DNA of 54,072 nt from Paludibacteraceae bacterium (GCA_017961765.1 JAGCWQ010000169.1:1-54072), one strand, 5' to 3'. Shown: positions 33,708 to 43,515, numbered from the stretch's first letter. Notes: generated by a model from the sequence alone, not told the origin. Numbers and translations: made by a program.

Positions 33708-36424
33708 CTTCTCCTTCTTTTAGCTTGTTTCTCAGCCAATTCCGCATCCTTTTTCTCCTTCTCCCGCACACGTTGGAAGACCTCGCCGCTACCCACCACA
33801 TTCATCTTAGAATAGGCGATAAATAGCTGGCAACTCTTCAACGGACAATTTTCCACCGTGGAGCTACTCTCCATCTTCCCTCGGTCTGGAATATCATAGA
33901 TGAACTTCACTTTCTGCTTCGACGGATCCATGTTTGCCTCCTTGGAATAGCGGATGTTCACCTGATAGGATTCTCCGCTATCAGTCAGCAAGGAATACCA
34001 ATACTCCTCGTAATCGTCCCGTTTCACTTGCTTCACTATATGCTCATCATAATCCTTACTTTCCAGTGTCTTGCGCATCTTCTCCACCACTGAATAGGGA
34101 GCCTCTTTTTTGCAAGCATAGAGATTGGACCACGACTCATAAGAATGCTGATAGACGAAATCCATCGGGAAAGGCAATTCTGGGAAGAGATGAGATACCG
34201 AGAGTTGGGAACTCTTCTCATACGAGCCCAATGCCACTGCCGGAAGCCTCAACTTCATCTCCATATCCACCATCGACGAATCTTTCAAATAGAGGACCTT
34301 GGCCTTCGCATAGCACTCCACCTTACCGTCCTTCAAGAGTTTCATCTTGACTGGCAACTCGGAAGTGTAGCAAACATTCTTTATCGAGAAGACCGCCTTA
34401 TTTTCTGCCTTCTTATCCTTCGTAAGGGTAGGCGACTTCAAGACGGCATCCTTGAAATAGTAGTAGGCCGTATCCTTCTCCACATAGGCAACCGTAGGCG
34501 CACTCAAGCGATGAGCCAACAACAACGAATCTCTCCTATAGAAATCCACCTCGTCGAAGAGAGCACCCACCTTGGCCAAATCAATTACCATAGGCTCGAA
34601 ATAACCGTTTTTACGCTTGGCTGAAATGGAGAAGTTTACTTCGTTGCAAAAAACCGTCAACGTAATCTCCTTCATATAGTTAACAATCGGCGAAGAGGCT
34701 AATTCATAGCCACTGTTGGCCGCAATCTGCACCGGCCTTGCATGTTTCGACGAACGTCCCGTCAAACAGATATAATAGTCCATCTTCTCGGAAGAACGAG
34801 AGTTGACCACTTTCAACGGATAGAAATCGAAGGCAAACTTCTGACCTTTCTCCACCGTTTTGGGGATCTCACCCACCTTGAAACCTGAAACCACCACATC
34901 ATATTTCCTGCCGACAGGAAGGAGCACCCTTTGTCCCAAGAAGAAGGAAAACTCCTTTTTCCCATCATAAAAGAAAACAGTTGTGTAGGGATTGCAGCTT
35001 CCTTTTATATTCCAGTTTCGACCATCAATAGACAAAAAGTCAAGCACAACTGCTTGCGTATCCACTTTGGCTTCCTTCCATTTCTTGCCAGAGAAAGAAG
35101 CGATCTTCTCTGATTGGAAGGATAAGCTAACCTTCTCTTCCGGCTTGTAAAGCAAATAGAAATATCCGTCTCTATTTGTCCATCCAGACCGGTAATCCAC
35201 CGAAGCCGCATCTATTTTAAAAGGCAAATAAGACAACGGATTTCCCACCTTGTCTTCGAATTTCAAGACAATGGCATCCACATCCGAACAAATTAACGAC
35301 AAGTCCACCTCTTGCCCCACTTCCAAAGGTTCCAAACGGCCTATCACATCGCCCATACAAATGAAATCAATAGGCGTACCCGCAGGGACATACCCCTTAG
35401 AACATCCCTCATTATCCAAATAGGCCGTTTCTTTTTCAGGCAGCCCATACCAGACCCTTGAATTCAACTCCTCCGCATTTTTCAAATAATTAAATCTCAA
35501 CGTAATACGTCCATTCGCCAAAGGAATTCCACTCTTCGTCGTCACTTTCAAGTTTACCCGCGCACTGAGTTGCGGGAAGTCCCCGTTCCACCAAGTGAAA
35601 TGGTTCACTGAACCCTTATAGACATTGCCGCTCTTCAAAGCATAGCCTTCCTCCTTCCACAAGCCCTTCTGCTCGTCGAAGAACCACAACGGCATCGTAT
35701 CGGGAGCCGTTTTCTGCAAGGAAGCCGGAATTGGATAGGTCAACGCCGCCTGCAACGACTTCCGCAACTGGAGTTTCCTTCCGTTCTCATCCGAAAGCAG
35801 GACATTCACCATACCACAAGAGACGAGGAAAGTCGTATCCCTAGAAGAACGAACCGCCAGCAAGTCACCGCCAGGCATCATACGCTTGAAATTGGCCGAA
35901 TCGGGGTTAAGATAGAGCATATCCATCTGCACCATACCATCATAAGGTTCGCCCGTGTCGTCATACGCCATAGCATCCGACGGGATCTGCACTACCATAC
36001 CGTTCAGATTCACATCAATTCCCTTCTTGGATTGGAATAGGATGTTCCTACTGATATCGTTGTTTCCACGAGGAACAATCACGATAGAGACCTTGGATGA
36101 GTCGATATACTCTTTGGAATAGATGAAATCATAGAAGCCCTCTTTCGAAAACTTCACCACATAACGATTCCCTTCTATCTTAGGATTTTTCAAAACAAAT
36201 TCGCCCAAACTATCGGTTTCCACCTCTCCTTCCTTTGAGGTCATGGTGACAAAAGGCACGGGATAACCATCCAGACTAGTCACGATACCCCGTAAGGTAA
36301 CATTCACCTCAGACACCGCCAATGTATCAGCCCCCTGATTACTCTCCGAAACTTGGTTCGAACAAGAGAAAAAGAAGAGGAAAGATAACGAACATAAGAA
36401 ACTGATTATACTTCTACTATTCAT
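33704..36424 (-). CDS. Large lipoprotein with carboxypeptidase-regulatory-like domain
   Basis: A 906-residue lipoprotein: the signal ends FLFFFSC with the acylated Cys at about residue 21. Residues about 45-120 form a carboxypeptidase-regulatory-like beta-sandwich (LRGIVTSLDGYPVPFVTMTS, TDSLGEFVLKN). Later regions (IDVNLNGMVVQIPSDAM, DGMVQMDMLYLNP, LWFFDEQKGLWKEEGYA, VNHFTWWNGDF) resemble CILP-like domains found in Bacteroidetes surface lipoproteins. The last part (AKVLYLKDSSMVDMEMK onward) is unknown, with a Lys/Arg-rich tail. Anchoring in a membrane is clear; the function is not. It is coupled to the following secreted protein gene. Confidence 0.75.
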   Translation of the reverse strand: MNSRSIISFLCSLSFLFFFSCSNQVSESNQGADTLAVSEVNVTLRGIVTSLDGYPVPFVTMTSKEGEVETDSLGEFVLKNPKIEGNRYVVKFSKEGFYDFIYSKEYIDSSKVSIVIVPRGNNDISRNILFQSKKGIDVNLNGMVVQIPSDAMAYDDTGEPYDGMVQMDMLYLNPDSANFKRMMPGGDLLAVRSSRDTTFLVSCGMVNVLLSDENGRKLQLRKSLQAALTYPIPASLQKTAPDTMPLWFFDEQKGLWKEEGYALKSGNVYKGSVNHFTWWNGDFPQLSARVNLKVTTKSGIPLANGRITLRFNYLKNAEELNSRVWYGLPEKETAYLDNEGCSKGYVPAGTPIDFICMGDVIGRLEPLEVGQEVDLSLICSDVDAIVLKFEDKVGNPLSYLPFKIDAASVDYRSGWTNRDGYFYLLYKPEEKVSLSFQSEKIASFSGKKWKEAKVDTQAVVLDFLSIDGRNWNIKGSCNPYTTVFFYDGKKEFSFFLGQRVLLPVGRKYDVVVSGFKVGEIPKTVEKGQKFAFDFYPLKVVNSRSSEKMDYYICLTGRSSKHARPVQIAANSGYELASSPIVNYMKEITLTVFCNEVNFSISAKRKNGYFEPMVIDLAKVGALFDEVDFYRRDSLLLAHRLSAPTVAYVEKDTAYYYFKDAVLKSPTLTKDKKAENKAVFSIKNVCYTSELPVKMKLLKDGKVECYAKAKVLYLKDSSMVDMEMKLRLPAVALGSYEKSSQLSVSHLFPELPFPMDFVYQHSYESWSNLYACKKEAPYSVVEKMRKTLESKDYDEHIVKQVKRDDYEEYWYSLLTDSGESYQVNIRYSKEANMDPSKQKVKFIYDIPDRGKMESSSTVENCPLKSCQLFIAYSKMNVVGSGEVFQRVREKEKKDAELAEKQAKRRRR

Positions 36425-36614
36425 AGTCCCTATTTTAATAAAACAACACTTGTCAAGGCTTTATACCTCTACTTTATTCCACAAATATAAACAGATAAAT
36501 CCAAATAGAACAAATTATAGGAACAATTTCGTTTATGGTAAGATCTTCTCAAACGATTAAAACTACAGTAGGATTCCTGCACCTCTGGCTGATATGCACG
36601 CTATCATCCTACAA

Positions 36615-36655
36615 TCAAAAAAAATAGCGATGACCCCAAAGCCACCGCTATTTTC
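36615..36655 (-). terminator. Terminator of the CE1-GH43 gene
   Basis: On the minus strand AAAATAGCG (36646-36654) pairs with CGCTATTTT (36621-36629) around a 16-nt loop and is followed by a T-run. Confidence 0.8.
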
Positions 36656-36672
36656 ACATCACTATTCAAATA

Positions 36673-39600
36673 TTAGTATTTTATCATCCTTACCGTTTTT
36701 ACACCGTTGGAGATGAAATAAACACCTGCAACAAAATCGGAAACGACTACTTCAACAGCATCAGCCCCTGCAACGAATGTCTTTGCCGTAACGCCTGTAG
36801 CTGACGTAATAGTAACTACATCGCCATTATTCAATCCGCTGATAGTAACAACATCCTTGGCTGGATTTGGCAATACCGTCAACGTAGCAGTAGCATCCTC
36901 GATCTCCTCGTTACCTGAAAGTTCTTCGTAGAACATGTTCCACGTATCGAACTCCAACTCACCACTGAAAGTGAAGTACAAGTCCGTTGCCGTAGGGATG
37001 TCTGACGTCAAATCACAAGTGAACTCCTCAAAAGATGAATTAGACTCTACATTCAAGTATCCGAGAACTGGACCGTTGGCAGAACCCGTCGAAATTCGGA
37101 TGGCTCCACCACATGGTGCAGAGACATGAGCCTTGAATTTATTAACACCCTTTGCCTGCACACCAGCCAAACCAATCCAAGAGCCACTCTTACCCTTAAC
37201 TGCCATATTGGTCGATCTGCCAACATAGTTCACCTCAATACCGCTCTGCCATGCGAAACACTCAGCTTGTATATTCTTCGTTCCATCAACAGGGACAACT
37301 TGACTAACACCCTTCGTAGTACCCGCATCTACGCCAAGAATCTTTCCTGCTGATTCATCCACATTAGCATAATCGACATGGGAGCTACGGTATCCGCCAC
37401 TGACTCCAATTTGATTCTGCAACCACTGACTATGGTAGGTGATGTACCATTTATCCTTGAACTTGAAGAACGAATGGTGATTGTTTCCATTGTCGCCCAA
37501 CCATTTTGATGGATTATCAAACACCTTGCGGTCGAATTTGAAATTATTCATCGGATTAGTGGAGATCATCGTAGCGATAACAGCATTGCTAATGCCATAG
37601 TTGTTGCCATTTGTATTCCAGTTCGTACAATAAGAGTAAACATAGTTGTTTCCAATCTTATTGATGCCGGCATCCTCGAAAAGATAAGGAGGATTCAACG
37701 ATTGAGCACTACCCACAATGTTGATGAAGTCTTTGTCAAGCTTAGCGATACGGGCAGTACCTGGATCGGCATTTCTTCCTTGTGGCACACCACCACCGAA
37801 ATAGATGTAACCCGTACCATCGTCATCAACAAGGACAGCTGGGTCAAACAACCATTCCACATTACAATTCGGCATCGAACGAGTAATCAATCCTTGTCCT
37901 TGCTTCACATCCTCCCATGGTCCGTAAGGAGTGTCACCAGCAACGACATAAATACCATTACCTCCATTTGCGAAGTATAGGAAGAATCTGTCTTTGCCAT
38001 TTATTTTTGCGTGACAAGCTGTTGGAGCCCATGAGTTTCCTGCCTTGGAGATACCTCCCTGACCAGCGACCTTCATCGGTCCATGGTCTGTCCAGTTCAC
38101 AAGGTCGGCAGAAGAGAGACAGACAATCTCGGTGATTGTACCATATTCATTACTCTTGATGCTACCATTCTTGTATTCATAGATATCATGGGTCATGTAA
38201 ATATAAACTGAATCGCCATAAACCATCGCACAAGGATCCGCACCATAACGCTGAGTCATGATTGGGTTGTGGTTAGGGGCTGGCTTCACCTTAGGGTTGA
38301 CATTGCTGAGAGAGATGGAAGAGAAGACAGAAGCCAACTCGACATCATCACGATTGCCAATCACACAACCATTCTCATCATAAGGATCGCTACCATTCGA
38401 CTCATACTTCTCAAACGTCATGTAATCGATATCAAACCAGCTGCCAGTAACCTTTAGTTGCAACGTGTGCTGACCAGCCGAAATCTCTTTTGTTCGAGCA
38501 ATGACATTTCTATAATCCTTAAAGCCACCAGTATTAGGTGCGGAAATATCGCCGGTCACTGCCTTGCCGTCAATCAAAAGTTGGAAAGAAGCAGATGCGT
38601 TATCTGTAGCGGCAGATATAGAAACCGTATATTTGGAGGTCTCCTTCACATCGACCGTATAGTTCACCCACTCACCCTCTTGGTTGTAACCAATGGAATA
38701 GCCTGTTGCTGCCGCATAAATATCAACTCCGTCGTTACGGAAAGCCTCACCACGGTTTTCTGAATCCTCATCGCTGTAAGCGACACCTTGTCCACCGAAA
38801 TCATACTCCTCAGCCTCTATCTTACCTGGAATGGAAGCTGGTGTCCCGTTGTAAGGGCCAGCCTCAGAAACTGGATTACCAGGTTCTGCACCTGGCTCAA
38901 TTGAAGAAGAGCCACAATCCAAAGAGAATCGGCGAAGGAACCTCCATATTTCACGTACGGAATGGTACTTGTCGTTGGATGGCCAGTGACCTTTTCCATA
39001 AATCTTGTTCAGACAAACTTCGACGCCACACTTACCGTTCTTCCACAAATAACGAGTAGCAGCTCCGTCAACAACAGATTCAACAGGAGTATCTTCACAA
39101 CCATTTGCCTTTGCCCAAGCCGATGCCTGCGCATAGGCGCCTTGCTGTTCTTGATACATGCCATTGAACGTACCCTTCCATGGTTCATAGTGAACCACAT
39201 CGTCGGCATCACCATTGGTATGGATGATCGGAATTGGACGAGATGGTTTGGCTGTCATGTCGCCGATAGGATAACCAGAGACAGGAGCACAAGCCGCAAT
39301 CTGGTCTGCCATGTTGTTCGCCACAGAATAGGTGAGCATACCACCCATTGAGAAACCAGACATATAGACACGCTTCAAGTCGATCTTATACTTAGAACTC
39401 ATCTCCTTGATGATGGCCTTGATGAAGGCGATATCAGCGCCCGATGCACCCAAATCCCATGTAGAGCCATCCGACTGAGGATAGACAACAAGGAATTTTG
39501 CAGTGTCGGCAACTTGATCCCATCGAGATTGTTGTTTCTGATAGGCTATGTCTTGCCCCATGCCGTGAGCGGAAATAACCATTGGCCTGTTTTCACCCAT

Positions 39601-39747
39601 TCCACTTGGTGCATACACATCAATCGTACGGTTCTTACCATTTACGTTGATGGTACTTTTAACACCAGGAAGACTCTGAGCGGCAACTGTTACCGAAAAC
39701 ATTGCGCCCAACGCAGTCACAAGTGCACTTTTGTAAAGGATATTCAT
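36673..39747 (-). CDS. Bifunctional CE1 esterase / GH43 glycosidase with CBM6 and T9SS sorting domain
   Basis: A 1,024-residue secreted hemicellulase. After a signal peptide (1-23, ending VAAQ) comes a CE1/PHB-depolymerase-like alpha/beta hydrolase (about 25-275) with nucleophile Ser133 in GFSMGG, an Asp at about 182 (NGDADD) and His254 in GKGHWP. This fold includes feruloyl and acetylxylan esterases. A CBM6 (about 305-447; KIEAEEYDFGGQGVAYSDED) precedes a GH43 domain (about 490-800) with Asp504 (GADP), Asp635 (LFDPAV) and Glu691 (LFEDAG). A second carbohydrate-binding sandwich follows (about 830-945), and the C-terminus is a canonical T9SS type A domain (VLPNPAKDVVTI, VAGVYFI). Ester and arabinose/xylose side groups of arabinoxylan could thus be removed by one surface enzyme. 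The exact esterase substrate is inferred. Confidence 0.92.
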   Translation of the reverse strand: MNILYKSALVTALGAMFSVTVAAQSLPGVKSTINVNGKNRTIDVYAPSGMGENRPMVISAHGMGQDIAYQKQQSRWDQVADTAKFLVVYPQSDGSTWDLGASGADIAFIKAIIKEMSSKYKIDLKRVYMSGFSMGGMLTYSVANNMADQIAACAPVSGYPIGDMTAKPSRPIPIIHTNGDADDVVHYEPWKGTFNGMYQEQQGAYAQASAWAKANGCEDTPVESVVDGAATRYLWKNGKCGVEVCLNKIYGKGHWPSNDKYHSVREIWRFLRRFSLDCGSSSIEPGAEPGNPVSEAGPYNGTPASIPGKIEAEEYDFGGQGVAYSDEDSENRGEAFRNDGVDIYAAATGYSIGYNQEGEWVNYTVDVKETSKYTVSISAATDNASASFQLLIDGKAVTGDISAPNTGGFKDYRNVIARTKEISAGQHTLQLKVTGSWFDIDYMTFEKYESNGSDPYDENGCVIGNRDDVELASVFSSISLSNVNPKVKPAPNHNPIMTQRYGADPCAMVYGDSVYIYMTHDIYEYKNGSIKSNEYGTITEIVCLSSADLVNWTDHGPMKVAGQGGISKAGNSWAPTACHAKINGKDRFFLYFANGGNGIYVVAGDTPYGPWEDVKQGQGLITRSMPNCNVEWLFDPAVLVDDDGTGYIYFGGGVPQGRNADPGTARIAKLDKDFINIVGSAQSLNPPYLFEDAGINKIGNNYVYSYCTNWNTNGNNYGISNAVIATMISTNPMNNFKFDRKVFDNPSKWLGDNGNNHHSFFKFKDKWYITYHSQWLQNQIGVSGGYRSSHVDYANVDESAGKILGVDAGTTKGVSQVVPVDGTKNIQAECFAWQSGIEVNYVGRSTNMAVKGKSGSWIGLAGVQAKGVNKFKAHVSAPCGGAIRISTGSANGPVLGYLNVESNSSFEEFTCDLTSDIPTATDLYFTFSGELEFDTWNMFYEELSGNEEIEDATATLTVLPNPAKDVVTISGLNNGDVVTITSATGVTAKTFVAGADAVEVVVSDFVAGVYFISNGVKTVRMIKY

Positions 39748-39957
39748 AATATTAAATTTTAGTTTGTTTCAAAATTTGTTTTACGTCTAAACTGCCACAT
39801 TGCGATCTTGAGCGACAAAATGGTCAAAGCAAGCGACAAAACTATCTATCGTATAAACCCCTTTAAATGACATGGCAAGTATAGTGCATTTAGAAAAAAA
39901 GGAAGGGTAAAAAACGTGCAAAAGAGCAGATTTTTGTTTCAAACATCCCAAATAGAC

Positions 39958-39994
39958 AACAAAAGGGCACCACTCATACAAGTGATGCCCTTTC
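39958..39994 (-). terminator. Terminator of the kor operon
   Basis: Arms AAAGGGCACCACT (39962-39974) and AGTGATGCCCTTT (39981-39993) form a 13-bp stem with one mismatch; on the minus strand it is followed by TTTTG. It lies 20 bp after the korB stop. Confidence 0.82.
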
Positions 39995-40014
39995 CATTCT
40001 TCGTTAGAACTGAA

Positions 40015-41016
40015 TTATTTCACCTCCCAAGTATCGTTTGTCATCAAAAGCTCTTGGAAGTTGTGGTATTTCTTCTTGCTCTTGACATCCTCGATTTGCT
40101 CAGCCACAGCGTCGTTGTAAGTAGGAGCCTCAACGTCACGGATGACACCCAAAGCAACTGGGAAGTCAGGCCCCTCCATCAAAGCCAACTTCATTTGAAG
40201 CGTATTGTCCTCACAATGTGCATCATGAACCAAGATGTCCTTCTCCGTGATGCCATTCTCACCTATCTTAACCACCTTGATGTTGAAACCATCCTGAACC
40301 AAACCGAACTCGTTGTTCTCACCGAAGATCATTGGCTTACCATGTTCCAAATAGATGGCGTTCTTCTTACGTCCCTCTGCGCTATATACGCTCTCGTGTG
40401 TACCGTCATTGAACACTACACAGTTTTGAAGGATCTCACAAACAGAAGAACCCTTGTGGGCATGAGCAGCCTTCAAAATCTCGATCGTGCCAGGAGCATC
40501 AGTCGCTACCGCACGAGCGAAGAAGTGACCACGTGCACCGAAACACAACTCAGCAGGACGGAAAGGATCCTCTACCGTTCCATAAGGAGAGGATTTGCTG
40601 ACGAAACCACGTGGAGACGTAGGTGAATATTGACCCTTTGTCAAGCCATAGATACGGTTGTTCAAGAGGATCATATTGAGGTCGATGTTACGACGATTGG
40701 CATGGATGAAGTGGTTACCACCGATAGCCAAACCATCACCGTCACCGGAAATCTGCCATACGCTCAAGTTCGGATTAGCCACCTTCGCACCTGTGGCAAT
40801 CGCAGCCGCACGTCCGTGGATTGTATTCATACCATATGTGGCCATATAGTGAGGCAAACGGCTGGAGCAACCGATACCAGAAATAACCGCTACATTTTCA
40901 GGGGCAACACCAATCTCTGCCATTGCCTTTTGAAGGGAAGCCAAGAAAAAGTGGTCTCCACAACCTGGACACCAACGTGGTTGTCCCTTCTTAAAATCTT
41001 TTGCGCTCAACTCCAT
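40015..41016 (-). CDS. korB: 2-oxoacid:ferredoxin oxidoreductase subunit beta (KorB)
   Basis: The TPP-binding beta subunit of a 2-oxoglutarate (or related 2-oxoacid):ferredoxin oxidoreductase, an enzyme that converts 2-oxoacid, CoA and oxidised ferredoxin to acyl-CoA, CO2 and reduced ferredoxin, or the reverse. The 333-residue protein has the cluster-binding cysteines C16 and C19 (WCPGCGDH) and C50 (GIGCSS), and the TPP motif SGDGDGLAIGGNH ending in LLNN. It pairs with KorA upstream on the same strand, but a four-helix-bundle gene separates them. Codon use is that of a highly expressed gene. Confidence 0.94.
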   Translation of the reverse strand: MELSAKDFKKGQPRWCPGCGDHFFLASLQKAMAEIGVAPENVAVISGIGCSSRLPHYMATYGMNTIHGRAAAIATGAKVANPNLSVWQISGDGDGLAIGGNHFIHANRRNIDLNMILLNNRIYGLTKGQYSPTSPRGFVSKSSPYGTVEDPFRPAELCFGARGHFFARAVATDAPGTIEILKAAHAHKGSSVCEILQNCVVFNDGTHESVYSAEGRKKNAIYLEHGKPMIFGENNEFGLVQDGFNIKVVKIGENGITEKDILVHDAHCEDNTLQMKLALMEGPDFPVALGVIRDVEAPTYNDAVAEQIEDVKSKKKYHNFQELLMTNDTWEVK

Positions 41017-41020
41017 AACA

Positions 41021-41060
41021 AATTAAAAATTAAGAGTTAATAGTTAAAAATTAAGAGTTT
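41021..41060. repeat. Left AT-rich repeat of the four-helix-bundle cassette
   Basis: Two direct copies of a TTAAAAATTAAGAG motif lie here. ATTAAGAGTTAA at 41029-41040 is the exact reverse complement of 41424-41435 on the other side of the gene. Confidence 0.75.
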
Positions 41061-41404
41061 TTCTTCGTTGTCTTCACGATTGCTGTTAAAATTGAGATCA
41101 ACTCCCGGCAATCTTTAACAATGGAACCATGCACATTGGAATCAATATGTCCTCCATCATGCAGCAAATCCAACCAATATGCAGTCTCATTTGCTTCCTT
41201 TAATCCGATGGAAAGCTTATTAATAAAATCCAACCTACTTTGGGCAAATTTTGATTCTCTCACCATCGCCCCAATAGAGGTTCCACTCCTCAACATCTGC
41301 TTCGAAAGAACAAACTCTCTTTTTTCTTCCGTTAAAAATTTATATGCTTTTACTATCCTAAGAGCAAACGAATAAGACTTAATCGTTATAACATTGTCTG
41401 TCAT
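41051..41404 (-). CDS. Four-helix bundle protein (23S rRNA intervening-sequence type)
   Basis: A 117-residue protein of the four-helix bundle / S23 family (YSFALRIVKAYKFLTEEKRE, LSKQMLRSGTSIGAMVRES, FINKLSIGLKEANETAYWLD). Family members are encoded inside intervening sequences of 23S rRNA and, often, as free-standing genes. The related Avd protein binds nucleic acid in diversity-generating retroelements. The function of free-standing members is unknown. Here the gene sits between korA and korB in the same direction, bounded by AT-rich inverted repeats, an arrangement suggesting insertion into the operon. ATG 41404 overlaps the inner edge of the repeat. Confidence 0.88.
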   Translation of the reverse strand: MTDNVITIKSYSFALRIVKAYKFLTEEKREFVLSKQMLRSGTSIGAMVRESKFAQSRLDFINKLSIGLKEANETAYWLDLLHDGGHIDSNVHGSIVKDCRELISILTAIVKTTKKNS

Positions 41405-41440
41405 AATTTTTAATTCTTAATTCTTAACTCTTAATTATTA
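41404..41440. repeat. Right AT-rich repeat of the four-helix-bundle cassette
   Basis: Repeated TTCTTAA units include TTAACTCTTAAT (41424-41435), the inverted copy of 41029-41040. In the RNA the two flanks could pair and loop out the gene. Confidence 0.75.
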
Positions 41441-41441
41441 C

Positions 41442-43277
41442 TTATTCACTATAGATCTGATTGAAGCTCTTAACAAGGTCTGCTACCATGAAAGGTTGAC
41501 CCTTTACCTCGTTGAATTGATAAGGAGCGAAGTTGTCCACCTTCATACGCAACCAGCCAGCGAACTGACCCATGTTCTGCTCTGCAACAACTACCTTCTT
41601 GTACTTCTTCATCACCTCTGCCGTGTTCTTTGGAAGCGGATTGATATACTTGAAGTGAGCCAAAGCCACCTTCTTGCCAGCCGCCTTCATCTCGTCCATT
41701 GCAGCATGCAAGTGTCCGTAAGTTCCACCAAAACCGACAATCAACAACTCAGCATCGTCCTTGTCACCCTCAACTACAACATCAGGAACTTGAATCTTCT
41801 CAATCTTCTCAGCACGGAGACGAGTCATCAAGTCGTGGTTTTCTGGATCTGTTGAGATCGCACCTGTCTTGCTATCCTTCTCCAAACCACCCAAAATGTG
41901 GGTAAAGCCCTCACGACCTGGGATCGCCCAATAGCGAGAACCCTCTGCATTACGCATATATGGAGTCCATGTTCCCTTCAATGATTCTGGAACGTATGGA
42001 GGGTTGATTGCTGGGAAGTCAGCCAAGTTAGGCAACTTGAACGCACCTGAACCGTTTGCCACATAAGCATCTGTCATCAAAACGACTGGAGTCATGTGCT
42101 CCAAAGCAATCTTACATGCCATGTAAGCAGCATCGAAGCAATCCGTTGGAGAGGTTGCAGCAATCACTGGCATTGGAGACTCACCATTACGGCCGAACAA
42201 ACATTGGAGCAAGTCGGTCTGCTCAGACTTCGTAGGAAGACCCGTTGCAGGACCTCCACGTTGTACGTCCAAGACAACCAAAGGCAACTCCATGATGACT
42301 GCCAAGTTCATTGCCTCCGACTTCAAACAGATACCAGGACCTGAAGTTGAAGTACAAGCCAAAGCACCAGCAAATGAAGCACCGAGAGCAGAAGCACATC
42401 CTGCGATCTCATCCTCGCATTGAACGGTAGTCACACCCAAAGACTTGTGCTTAGAAAGTTCGTGAAGAACATCCGTAGCAGGAGTGATAGGGTAAGAACC
42501 CAAATACAACTTCAAACCAGCCTTCTCCGCTGCGGCGATCAAACCGTAGGCAGTAGCCTTGTTTCCGTTGATATCCATATAGACACCCTTCTTTGCAGAC
42601 TTTGTCTCCACCGTATAAGTGTGGGATACTGAAGAGTGAGTATTGTGTCCGTAATCATAACCCGCTTGGATAACCTTAATGTTAGACTCTGCCACACCTG
42701 GCTTCTTAGCGAATTTCTCCTTCAACATGTTAGCTGCGATGTTGGTGTCACGGTTGAACAACCAGCAAACCAAACCAAGGGCGAACATGTTACGACACTT
42801 CATGATGGCTTTTGGATCCATGCCTGAATCAGCCAAACAATCCTTCACCATTTGAGTGATAGGAGCCGCTATGACATCGTTCTTAATGCCCATTTCAGCA
42901 ATGGCATCCATTGTGGCGAAGTTCGCCTTCTGCAAATCAGCCTCCTTGAACGAATCTGTATCGATGATGATACATGCGGTAGGCTTACAGAACTTATATT
43001 GAGTCTTCAACGCAGCTGGGTTCATTGCGACAAGCACGTCACACTTATCTCCAGGGGTGAAAACCTTATTTGCACCGATATGTACTTGGAATCCGGAAAC
43101 TCCCGTCAACGATCCCTGTGGGGCACGGATATCTGCCGGATAATCAGGGAAAGTACAGATGTCATTACCAACTGTAGCGGAAATCGTAGAGAATATGTTT
43201 CCAGCCAATTGCATTCCATCACCGGAATCGCCAGAAAAACGAACCACTACTTGGTCCAAATCTTCAACTTTAGCCAT
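41442..43277 (-). CDS. korA: 2-oxoacid:ferredoxin oxidoreductase subunit alpha (KorA, gamma-alpha fusion)
   Basis: The large subunit of the KorAB enzyme, 611 residues. The N-terminal gamma-type domain (about 1-190; VVVRFSGDSGDGMQLAGNIF, APQGSLTGVSGFQVHI) contacts CoA. It is fused to the alpha pyrimidine-binding and transketolase-like domains (about 210-610; YPITPATDVLHEL, QCEDEIAGCASALGASFAGA, PLVVLDVQRGGPATGLPTK). ATG 43277 (MAKVEDLDQ) is preferred over the longer frame because the promoter lies upstream at 43314-43343. It works with KorB, and the intact complex supplies or uses reduced ferredoxin in anaerobic metabolism. Confidence 0.94.
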   Translation of the reverse strand: MAKVEDLDQVVVRFSGDSGDGMQLAGNIFSTISATVGNDICTFPDYPADIRAPQGSLTGVSGFQVHIGANKVFTPGDKCDVLVAMNPAALKTQYKFCKPTACIIIDTDSFKEADLQKANFATMDAIAEMGIKNDVIAAPITQMVKDCLADSGMDPKAIMKCRNMFALGLVCWLFNRDTNIAANMLKEKFAKKPGVAESNIKVIQAGYDYGHNTHSSVSHTYTVETKSAKKGVYMDINGNKATAYGLIAAAEKAGLKLYLGSYPITPATDVLHELSKHKSLGVTTVQCEDEIAGCASALGASFAGALACTSTSGPGICLKSEAMNLAVIMELPLVVLDVQRGGPATGLPTKSEQTDLLQCLFGRNGESPMPVIAATSPTDCFDAAYMACKIALEHMTPVVLMTDAYVANGSGAFKLPNLADFPAINPPYVPESLKGTWTPYMRNAEGSRYWAIPGREGFTHILGGLEKDSKTGAISTDPENHDLMTRLRAEKIEKIQVPDVVVEGDKDDAELLIVGFGGTYGHLHAAMDEMKAAGKKVALAHFKYINPLPKNTAEVMKKYKKVVVAEQNMGQFAGWLRMKVDNFAPYQFNEVKGQPFMVADLVKSFNQIYSE

Positions 43278-43313
43278 AACTTTATTGGTCTTATAGATAA
43301 TACAATTAATATG

Positions 43314-43343
43314 CAAATTTAAAGAAATATGCACAATGTGCAA
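43314..43343 (-). promoter_or_regulatory. Promoter of korAB
   Basis: On the minus strand TTTG-type -33 (TTG at 43343-43341), 19 nt, then TAAATTTG (43321-43314). Confidence 0.75.
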
Positions 43344-43515
43344 AGCAAAACGACTAATTTCCAATCAAAATAACAAAAATTTAGCCTTTCACGTGAATAT
43401 TATGCAAAAAATATACGGATGGGGATTTTGAATCGAGAAATGCAGAAGGCCATCCTATTCAACAGAGGTTGAAGCCAGCACTGCTTCTCCCTCTTCCTTA
43501 TCTATTTCTACCTGC

